Part shown: piece by piece, positions 46,041-53,293 of the stretch | How positions within the stretch are numbered: the first letter of the stretch is position 1 | Layout: every line of letters begins with the position of its first letter | NCBI RefSeq assembly: GCF_900168065.1 | Contig: NZ_FUZZ01000001.1 | Location: 2,476,623 to 2,540,622, forward strand | Reading direction: 5' to 3' | DNA: 64,000 nt | Source of the DNA: Chitinophaga ginsengisegetis | GTDB taxonomy: Bacteria > Bacteroidota > Bacteroidia > Chitinophagales > Chitinophagaceae | Notes under the pieces: generated by a model | The model's database searches: none | What the model saw: only the letters and a program-made list of their open reading frames with translations | Told to the model about the DNA's origin: nothing | Translations under genes and position numbers: made by a program

Positions 46041-48920
46041 TTAAAATTTAAATGTTGCAGTCATGAAATATGCTCTTGGCGCAATAGCAACGGTGGAGTA
46101 AGGGCGGTTATTCTTAACAGCGTCCTGATACATTTGTTTGGTGAATCCTTGCCTGTCAAGCGCCTCGTTGAATGAACCGGGCCGGCTCCAACTCATTACA
46201 CCATAAGTGTTGAAAATATTATTGACGATAAACCCTAACCGGAAGCTTTTGGATATATCATAACCAGCGCTAAAATTGAACTGACTGAATGACGGCAACA
46301 AGAAAGCATTGGCCACATTTGCCTGCCGCTTGCCCATAAATGACCAGGTAAGCTGCGCGTAAAATTTATCCAGGTTATACGACGGAGTAATGTTGATCAT
46401 ACTCCTGGCAATGTTATCTGTTTCATTACCGGAAAAAGTAGTCACCAAAGAATCATCCTGTGGTCCGGGGTTATTTGCCAACCATGTTTTGAAGTCTAAA
46501 GCTTTTGATCTTTGCAAAGTAAGTACGCCATGAATATTGAAATGTTTTGCAAAGCTATAGTCGGCCTCTACTTCTACCCCATAAGTCCTGTATTTATTAT
46601 AAACCGGTGCCGGATTATAATTAGTCTGGTCAGCATTTTGAAATGTTTGCAGGTTAGGGACGTGGCTCAGCACGCTGTAAAAAGGTGTTACAAATAAATT
46701 CAGGTTACCGGTTTTTGCTTTCAGCCCCAATTCAAATTGACTCACTTTCTGTGCCTGCGGGTCTAATGTTTTCACCAGGAAATCGGTAGTAGCATTAATA
46801 TACAGATCAAAATCAGGCGCTTTATTACCCTGCGAAAAACGCCCGTAAACAGAAAAGTGACTATTAATCTTATAATTCAGACCTGCCGAATAAGAAAAAG
46901 TGTTTAAACTCTCGTTAAAGTTGAAGGTAGCCGGAGTGGTGGCGTAGGCATTGTCGTATAAGGTGAGTGGATTTTTATCCAGTCCGCCCGCAGTATCCTG
47001 GTTAGCCACAGAAGGGCTGTTGTATCCTTTCACCCGTACTGTTTCGTAACGCACTCCCCAATCGAAGTTTAATGCCGGTGTAATTTGCCAGTTATGGCCG
47101 AAGAAAAAAGCCAGTTGATTTTGAGTGGCATGGTTAATTGTTTGGCCGACCCTGTTAACGGTCATAACACCGTTTGCATTTGTGACCAATGCGGTGGTGC
47201 CGTCAGGATTAGTACGTGTAATACCTACTACCTGCGGATGTTCTTCTACCGTAGCCAGCGCAAAGCCTATGCGCCCGTTAAGCCTGTCCAGTTGGGTAGT
47301 ACCAAAAAATCCGCCCAAAGTGAAGCTCATATTCTCTAACTTCCTGGTGAAAGAAAACTGGTCGAGATATTCCTTTGCTTTATTGCTGACAAACAGCAGC
47401 GGTTCGTAGAATAATGAATTAGGAACTACCTGGCTACCCGGCAAATCACTGTTGGTAACGGTAAAACTACGACCGTCCAACGTTGCTACAGTGGCCAGAT
47501 CCCGGCCGCTCTTTATGTCGCGGATGTGATAAGTACCCGGTTGTCCTATCGTATTCATACGGGTATAGATCGCCTGATCAGTCAGTTGTATTGGATAAAC
47601 AGATCCGTTGGTATTCCAGGTAGTGCTTTTATCAGAGTAGCGCATGGCGTTATTAAACGACCAGCCATTACCAAACCGTTGTTCCCAGTTAAACCCGGCA
47701 GATTTATCTGTCGAATGAATCAGATCTTTGTTATTGTAAATACCATCCTGGCCTGTTTTGTTGATGTTGAAATTTTGCTGAATGGAAGGCATCAGCACAT
47801 TGGAATTGCCTGAAAAACCGGGTGCCGGCTTAGGATCCGTAAAACCAAGCGTTGGCGTAAATTCAAACCAGCCGTTGTGATCATTTAAGTATTTGGCATA
47901 AAACTTCAGTGAGCCTGATTTGTATTTTTTCACCAGGTTGCCGCGGAATTGTCCACCATTATTCATCGGGTACCCGGGGTATCTGGCCCCTTCAGCATAC
48001 CGGTAAAACCCACCGGCATTCCAATACCAATCTTTTCCCAAAGGCCCGCCGATATTAACATCTGTACGATAGAAACTGTTTTTCCCGTTTCCTTCCAGGC
48101 CATATTTGGCTACAACTTCTCCCTGTGTTTTCTCACCTCCTTCTTTTGTGATGTAATTGAAGATACCACCCGGTGCATTAGCGCCCAGGATAGATGCAGT
48201 TCCACCGCGAACGGCTTCTAACCGTCCTACTGTGGCATCAGCACGAAGGAAGTAATCGGGCCCATAATTACTGCACGTAACGTTTGTTACCGGTAATCCA
48301 TCTTCCTGCATACTCACATAATAATAACCAGAAGCGCCATCATTGGAACCCACTGATACGCCACGGGAATAAACGGTATTACGAACTTCTCCCAGGGAAG
48401 AGTTAACATACACACCGGGCACATTTTTAAGGATGTCGGCTGCGCTTACCAGTGACATTTTGGAGGCCTGGGCGGCAGAAATAGTGCTGATAGCTACTGA
48501 GGCTTCCATCTTTTTCCGTTTGTCGAACACCCCGGTAACCACCACTTCTCCCAGGCCTGTAGCAGATGGTTTCATGTCAATCACCAAAGAAAAAGTAGCG
48601 CCTCCTTTAAGCGTATAACCCGATAATTTTTGCGATTCATAACCTACCATTGTTACCACAAAGCTATATGGACCACCGGCAGGCACACTGGAAAAGGTAA
48701 ATACGCCGGCTGTATCGCTTTTGGTTCCGGATGTAAAGTTTGTTTTGTTGTTGCGGATAATCACCGATGCACCAACCAGCGGTTCATTATCGCTACCATG
48801 CACAATCCCTTTTACTATAGTGGTGGCTTCCTGCGCCTTTGTATCGGATGGCGAAAGGATTTGTATGAGCAATAGAAGAGCTGGTAGAACAGCCCTGAGT
48901 TTAAGCAGTTCAAATTTCAT
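46041..48920 (-). CDS. TonB-dependent receptor without STN domain or SusD partner
   Basis: Outer-membrane receptor of 959 residues. Signal peptide (1-29), carboxypeptidase-D regulatory-like domain (about 35-115), TonB-box-like EVVVTGVFDKR, plug with ILKNVPGVYVNSSLGEVRNTV and ILGANAPGGIFNYITKEGG, and a barrel ending YFMTATFKF. It resembles siderophore- or small-ligand-type receptors rather than SusC, and no susD follows. It lies downstream of an ECF sigma and FecR pair, yet the N-terminus has no STN domain, so the usual signalling route is missing. The next gene is GH106, suggesting a rhamnoside-derived ligand, but this is inference. Confidence 0.9.
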   Translation of the reverse strand: MKFELLKLRAVLPALLLLIQILSPSDTKAQEATTIVKGIVHGSDNEPLVGASVIIRNNKTNFTSGTKSDTAGVFTFSSVPAGGPYSFVVTMVGYESQKLSGYTLKGGATFSLVIDMKPSATGLGEVVVTGVFDKRKKMEASVAISTISAAQASKMSLVSAADILKNVPGVYVNSSLGEVRNTVYSRGVSVGSNDGASGYYYVSMQEDGLPVTNVTCSNYGPDYFLRADATVGRLEAVRGGTASILGANAPGGIFNYITKEGGEKTQGEVVAKYGLEGNGKNSFYRTDVNIGGPLGKDWYWNAGGFYRYAEGARYPGYPMNNGGQFRGNLVKKYKSGSLKFYAKYLNDHNGWFEFTPTLGFTDPKPAPGFSGNSNVLMPSIQQNFNINKTGQDGIYNNKDLIHSTDKSAGFNWEQRFGNGWSFNNAMRYSDKSTTWNTNGSVYPIQLTDQAIYTRMNTIGQPGTYHIRDIKSGRDLATVATLDGRSFTVTNSDLPGSQVVPNSLFYEPLLFVSNKAKEYLDQFSFTRKLENMSFTLGGFFGTTQLDRLNGRIGFALATVEEHPQVVGITRTNPDGTTALVTNANGVMTVNRVGQTINHATQNQLAFFFGHNWQITPALNFDWGVRYETVRVKGYNSPSVANQDTAGGLDKNPLTLYDNAYATTPATFNFNESLNTFSYSAGLNYKINSHFSVYGRFSQGNKAPDFDLYINATTDFLVKTLDPQAQKVSQFELGLKAKTGNLNLFVTPFYSVLSHVPNLQTFQNADQTNYNPAPVYNKYRTYGVEVEADYSFAKHFNIHGVLTLQRSKALDFKTWLANNPGPQDDSLVTTFSGNETDNIARSMINITPSYNLDKFYAQLTWSFMGKRQANVANAFLLPSFSQFNFSAGYDISKSFRLGFIVNNIFNTYGVMSWSRPGSFNEALDRQGFTKQMYQDAVKNNRPYSTVAIAPRAYFMTATFKF

Positions 48921-48972
48921 GTGGAATTCTTTTTTATAAAAGTAAAAGTCTGTATCAGTATGACTGAAGGTT

Positions 48973-48986
48973 CATCCTGCAGGATG
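48973..48986. promoter_or_regulatory. 14-bp perfect palindrome between fecR and receptor gene
   Basis: CATCCTGCAGGATG, self-complementary over its whole length, 53 bp upstream of the receptor start. It could form only a short hairpin (5 bp with loop TGCA) and may equally be a dimeric regulator site. No second copy was noticed. Confidence 0.4.
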
Positions 48987-49008
48987 CAATTTATAACGTG
49001 TTATCAGT

Positions 49009-50118
49009 TTACTTACTTATGATAAAAGCACTGTCCTTCTTAGTAATCGTTAAATTATGAAGGATGGCTATTTCTTTTAAAATACTCTCTAAAGAATCTG
49101 TTCTGTTGTATTTGGCTGTAAAATATATGTTTTGAATATCCTTCTTCTTATAGACTATTGGTACATTGAACATTTGCGACAGGTGATCAAATACTTCCGG
49201 CAGCAATTGATTATTGAACTGATACCAGGAACCTTCTGTATTGCCGGGTAGCGAAGGTTTATCGTCAGATAACTCATCGTTGATGATTTGCTCCGGAACA
49301 GCATGATTGTTTAATTTAAACGTCTTCACACTAGTTGTTCGACTGCCATACACAAACGATTGGCCAGGTAACAGGTATACGTCTTCGTTCATTTTACGAT
49401 TCGATTTATCTACTCTCTTCACAACCACTTTTCCCTTATATAAACGAACGATCACATTTGTTGAATTGGCAAAGGAAGTAACAGTAAATTCAGTTCCCAA
49501 TGCAGTGATGGATATATCACCACTGATAACAGTAAAAGGTTTTGCCTTGTCAGGAGCGACCTTGAAATACGCTTTACCGGTCAGTGTTATATCCCGCCTG
49601 TCGGTAAATGGTTCACGATAAGTGACTGCACTGCTGCTTGCCAAAACGATCAGGGAGCCATCTGCCAACTGAATTCTTTTCTCTTTACCTGTTGTATTTA
49701 CTTCATGCCGCATTACCAACATCAGGCTATCCGCCTTTCCTCCGGTATGTTGTACAACAGGTAGATCCTGTTTTTTGTTACTAAAAAACATCCAGCTCAA
49801 ACCAATCACCAACAGCACGGATGCCGCAACAGCTACTGCAACCAGCATGTTGACCGGCCTGGATAATTTCCGGACGTCTGCCCCTGGCAGATCTTGCTCC
49901 AGTCGATTCCATTTCTCCTCCAGGGTCGCTTCGTCCGTCAGATATGTCAGGTCCTGCTTTATCTCTGTTAGTTGCCAGACTTTTTTCAAATGATTAAAGT
50001 AGCGCTGGTGCTCCTCACTGGCATTGAGCCAGTTTTCAACAAATACTCTCTCCTCTGCTGTTTCCTCATTAAACAAGTACCTGACCAAAAGCTCGTCATA
50101 TTGATTGTTGTCTTCCAT
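49009..50118 (-). CDS. FecR-family anti-sigma factor (STN-less receptor locus)
   Basis: Anti-sigma factor of 369 residues: cytoplasmic helical part (1-85), membrane segment (about 90-112), FecR domain with TYREPFTDRRDITLTG, KAYFKVAPDKAKPF and ALGTEFTVTSFA, and a C-terminal STN-like region (MFNVPIVYKKKDIQNIYF). It lies 61 bp after the sigma gene and before a receptor without an STN domain, so its signalling partner is unclear; the partner may be another receptor in the genome. Confidence 0.92.
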   Translation of the reverse strand: MEDNNQYDELLVRYLFNEETAEERVFVENWLNASEEHQRYFNHLKKVWQLTEIKQDLTYLTDEATLEEKWNRLEQDLPGADVRKLSRPVNMLVAVAVAASVLLVIGLSWMFFSNKKQDLPVVQHTGGKADSLMLVMRHEVNTTGKEKRIQLADGSLIVLASSSAVTYREPFTDRRDITLTGKAYFKVAPDKAKPFTVISGDISITALGTEFTVTSFANSTNVIVRLYKGKVVVKRVDKSNRKMNEDVYLLPGQSFVYGSRTTSVKTFKLNNHAVPEQIINDELSDDKPSLPGNTEGSWYQFNNQLLPEVFDHLSQMFNVPIVYKKKDIQNIYFTAKYNRTDSLESILKEIAILHNLTITKKDSAFIISK

Positions 50119-50179
50119 GTGCGCTATATTATATATACACCTAATGATGAATTCTTCCCTACAACGAAAAAAAATATTC

Positions 50180-50791
50180 TTACTTTTTTAATAAAATATT
50201 GAAAGTCAATACAATGAGAATAGTGAGAAACTTCGATAGTTTCTCCTTCAATTTTATCATAGCCCTATAGATCTGAGTATCCACTGTTTTTACAGATATA
50301 TTTAACCGGTCGGCTATTTCTGTATATTTCAGTCCTTCAAATTTTCTGAGTTCAAATATGATACGCATCTGTTCCGGCAGTTCTGCAATAGCAGCGTCGA
50401 TAGCAGAACTCAGCTGTTTTAAATCAATACTATTAAGGCCCGTTTCCGAAATATCTTCGGCCGTTGTTTTCAATAAATAGGCCGTATGCTGTTGCTTTAT
50501 TTTTTCGTGTCTTATAGTATTTAAACTAAGATTGTGAATAATTTTATACAGATAAGATATTGGAGATATGCCAGGAACAAGCGTTTGGCGTGTTTCCCAA
50601 AGTTTGATAAAGCCGGTATGAACCAGCTCCTCTGCCAGGTGAATATCAAAGCCATATTTCAATTTGCAGTGGATACAAAGAGGGGGATAGTGTTTTGTGA
50701 ATAACTCCTTAAAGGCAGCTTTGTCAAACCATAGATGATCAGGAGGCACACCCTCCAAATTGTCCTGTATGTAATTGATGCTCATTGGCAA
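50180..50791 (-). CDS. ECF sigma-70 factor (STN-less receptor locus)
   Basis: Sigma factor of 203 residues with region 2 (LAEELVHTGFIKLWETR) and region 4 (LPEQMRIIFELRKFEGLKYTEIADRLN, SVKTVDTQIYRAM). It ends in the hydrophobic tail KFLTILIVLTFNILLKK. Region 2 begins later than in the others because of an N-terminal extension of about 20 residues. First gene of the receptor-GH106 unit. Confidence 0.92.
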   Translation of the reverse strand: MPMSINYIQDNLEGVPPDHLWFDKAAFKELFTKHYPPLCIHCKLKYGFDIHLAEELVHTGFIKLWETRQTLVPGISPISYLYKIIHNLSLNTIRHEKIKQQHTAYLLKTTAEDISETGLNSIDLKQLSSAIDAAIAELPEQMRIIFELRKFEGLKYTEIADRLNISVKTVDTQIYRAMIKLKEKLSKFLTILIVLTFNILLKK

Positions 50792-51188
50792 ATGCTCCCT
50801 TTAGATGAAGAGATAGTTTGAATATAACGTGTCGGACCAATAAAAATAACTTAGACAATAATAGGAATAAATAGGAATTTCAAACAGTATTTCTTTTCTT
50901 TCTGCAACATGGGGGCGGGCCCCAAAGGTCGCTTTTATAATGAGGCCAGGAAGATTTGACTTTGATAATTGCTACTTGTTGGTTTTTATTGACAGAACTT
51001 TTTGCTACATTTATTTATATACTCTTATAAATAAAATACGGCTATGGAAACCTTTGTGCAGCATCCCGACAAATTCAGGGAAAAGCGTTAAAGGCTTTTT
51101 AAAAGCCCTTTGTAGAAAAGAGATGTTGGATTGCCCTCCTTTAAAAAACTGTTACAAGAGTTTACTTGACTAAAAAAAAGTATGAACT
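50792..51188. other. Divergent intergenic region, ECF sigma / immunity-like gene
   Basis: About 397 bp, mostly AT-rich, between a minus-strand ECF sigma gene and a plus-strand immunity-like gene. A 77-codon frame at 50940-51173 has no recognisable features. A 15-codon frame at 51044-51091 (METFVQHPDKFREKR) is equally unsupported and may be a relic. An imperfect hairpin AAAGGC/GCCCTT near 51090-51112 could be a weak terminator. No clear promoter was identified. Confidence 0.4.
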
Positions 51189-51752
51189 ATGTTTGATACA
51201 TTTTTTGAAAAATATCCGGATTATTCAACCGTACAGAAGCCAGCAGTAGATGTATTGGATAAGTTTAGGGGCAAACTGCCCATTCAACTTATGGATTTCT
51301 GGAATGCTTATGGATTTGGAACATATATGAACGGCTATCTCAAAATGGTTGATCCTTCAGAATTTCAACAGCTTTTTGATGAAGCCTACAATAATATGAA
51401 CAACGAAATTGTTTTTGCTGTTACCGGTCTTGGGGATTTCCTGACATGGACAGGGGATGCAATACGGGCTGTTTACTTCAAAAACGGCTACGATTCCATT
51501 ATCGAAAGTGGGGACGATATGGAGTGGTTTTTTGATATGGATTTAGCCGACGAGGGCTTTTTAAGGGATAATTTAGATGATAAGAACTACGTGGCCGCTA
51601 AAGCAAAATTAGGTGAACCGGGATATGATGAATGCTTCGGTTATGTGCCCCTGCTGGGTATAGGCGGACAAGAGAAAGCAGCGCACCTTCAGATAGTAAA
51701 AATAAAAGAGCATATTTCCCTAATCGCCCAAACACTTGGTAAAATTAAATAA
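51189..51752 (+). CDS. GAD-like/DUF1851 immunity-type protein, no toxin beside it
   Basis: Cytoplasmic protein of 187 residues. The N-terminal part (about 1-100: LPIQLMDFWNAYGFGTYMNG) matches the GAD-like domain, and the C-terminal part (about 110-175: FDMDLADEGFLRDNL, CFGYVPLLGIGG) the DUF1851/Tdi1 C-terminal module. Both are known in immunity proteins against interbacterial ADP-ribosylating or other toxins. No toxin or secretion gene is adjacent: the neighbours are an ECF sigma gene and an AraC-type regulator. It may be an orphan immunity gene acquired for protection. Function is inferred from family only. Confidence 0.75.
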   Translation: MFDTFFEKYPDYSTVQKPAVDVLDKFRGKLPIQLMDFWNAYGFGTYMNGYLKMVDPSEFQQLFDEAYNNMNNEIVFAVTGLGDFLTWTGDAIRAVYFKNGYDSIIESGDDMEWFFDMDLADEGFLRDNLDDKNYVAAKAKLGEPGYDECFGYVPLLGIGGQEKAAHLQIVKIKEHISLIAQTLGKIK

Positions 51753-51929
51753 CGTTAACCCACGCTTTGGGCTTTTTAAAATGCATAGGTTTCAGACTTT
51801 ACCTACGATCTGTTCCATTTCAAAACAGATGAGTCTTTCCATTCCAACCTTACGGTATGCCACAGGTAATAATTTCTTAACAGTAGTTATGTAGCTTCAC
51901 ACCTGAAAGTTATCATATAAACGGGTGTC

Positions 51930-53138
51930 ATGAAGTATATTATTTTACTGGGAGCTTTCCAGGCGGTGGTCGTATTCAGTATATTCATCATAGACCATAA
52001 AAAAAGATCTTCGGATAATATATTAAGCTGGTTTTTGATATTAGTGTTTGTTCATTTGGGTAGTGGCTTCGCACTACATACACTTTTTCCTAATGCCGAA
52101 ATCCATAAGCAGTTCTATACTTTTATCACACTGATGTATTCGCCGTTGTTGTGGATATATGCTAAACACCTTTCCGGCAGGCATCTACAGGCGGGACAAA
52201 AAAACTACTATCATTTTCTGCCTGCAATGGCGGGAGCCGTGGTATATTTTACGATTGCGGGTTACATTATTGTACATAACGGTAATACTCCAGCGGCGAT
52301 CATTTATTATAACCAGGTAGTAGGGTATACGGCGATGATCTCTTTTCCTTTATATGGAGCTTTGTCTCTGCGGGAAGCCCGTCGTATCCCTTCCTTTTGG
52401 CAATCGGAAATATGGCTGGTCCGGTTTATAGCGACTGTGTTTATACTTATCACAGTGTTGATGCTGGCACTGGTGTTAAATAACCATTTACCGCCCGCTT
52501 CCCGGTTCAATATCGACCAGCACCTGTGGGGGAGGATATTTACTTATATATCCCTGCTGAGTATCTGCCTGGCCATTGGCAGGGTAAGGATTTTATTTTT
52601 GATGGATACTGAAACTCCATTGCCGCTGTTAGATTATACGTCACCTGAAACAGACCCGGCTGTGGCCAGCGCGGCGGAAACGGCGGACAAAGAAACAGCA
52701 GCTGGCATTCCGCAGCAACCCCGGAAATCACTGTTGCCTGAGGAACAACAGGCCGCCATTGCCTGCCAGCTAAAACAGTGGATGTATGAAAAGACAGTAT
52801 ATAAAGATCCCGAACTCACGCTGGACAAACTCGCGGCAGCCATGGAAATATCCCGCCATCATCTTTCAGAAACCCTCAACCAATATATTGGCCAGTCCTT
52901 TTATCAATTCATCAACGAATACAGGATCCGGGAAGTGATCAAACTAATTGATGAGCACCGGCAACGCAAAGACACGCCCAATATCCTATCCCTGGCATTT
53001 GAAGCCGGGTTTCATTCCAAATCTTCTTTTAACCAATACTTCAAGAAAGTAACCGGAAATACCCCTTCCGCCTATATGAAAAGTAAAAATATGATGATAA
53101 CAATGCCAGCAGGTGCAGTCAAAAGTTCCCTTACATAA
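51930..53138 (+). CDS. AraC-family regulator with N-terminal membrane sensor domain
   Basis: Regulator of 402 residues. The N-terminal half (to about 230) has seven or so hydrophobic segments (IILLGAFQAVVVFSIFII at the start), a membrane sensor domain of a type common in Bacteroidota. A low-complexity Ala/Thr/Glu linker (about 235-260) leads to the AraC DNA-binding domain (about 285-395) with two helix-turn-helix motifs (LTLDKLAAAMEISRHHLSE and ILSLAFEAGFHSKSSFNQYFKK). It probably regulates the downstream receptor/PI-PLC pair, whose leader carries an AraC-style tandem repeat. The signal sensed is unknown. Confidence 0.92.
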   Translation: MKYIILLGAFQAVVVFSIFIIDHKKRSSDNILSWFLILVFVHLGSGFALHTLFPNAEIHKQFYTFITLMYSPLLWIYAKHLSGRHLQAGQKNYYHFLPAMAGAVVYFTIAGYIIVHNGNTPAAIIYYNQVVGYTAMISFPLYGALSLREARRIPSFWQSEIWLVRFIATVFILITVLMLALVLNNHLPPASRFNIDQHLWGRIFTYISLLSICLAIGRVRILFLMDTETPLPLLDYTSPETDPAVASAAETADKETAAGIPQQPRKSLLPEEQQAAIACQLKQWMYEKTVYKDPELTLDKLAAAMEISRHHLSETLNQYIGQSFYQFINEYRIREVIKLIDEHRQRKDTPNILSLAFEAGFHSKSSFNQYFKKVTGNTPSAYMKSKNMMITMPAGAVKSSLT

Positions 53139-53211
53139 ATGGCTTAACAATAAGGTAACATTTCATAAGATATTGATTATTAATAAATAACACCCCGTTT
53201 CATTTTCGTCG

Positions 53212-53246
53212 ATCTACAAAGTCGTACGGATTTATCTACAAGGACG
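53212..53246 (+). promoter_or_regulatory. Tandem direct repeat, candidate AraC-type binding site
   Basis: Two 13-mers, ATCTACAAAGTCG (53212-53224) and ATCTACAAGGACG (53234-53246), match at 11 of 13 positions with a 22-bp period, i.e. two helical turns. AraC-family proteins bind tandem half-sites on one DNA face. The repeat lies 48-82 bp before the receptor start and just after the regulator gene. Confidence 0.6.
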
Positions 53247-53293
53247 ACTTCGGCCGGCAGCCGGTTCAACTTTGCGGAAAATCTTTTTTGCCC

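Noticed and set aside
48973..48986. Counting the 14-bp palindrome as a fourth fecR-receptor hairpin
   Set aside because: As RNA it would form only about five pairs with a four-base loop; a protein-binding palindrome is as likely, so it is listed separately.
50940..51173. 77-codon plus-strand frame in the gap before the immunity-like gene
   Set aside because: Atypical composition and no recognisable motif; the region looks non-coding.
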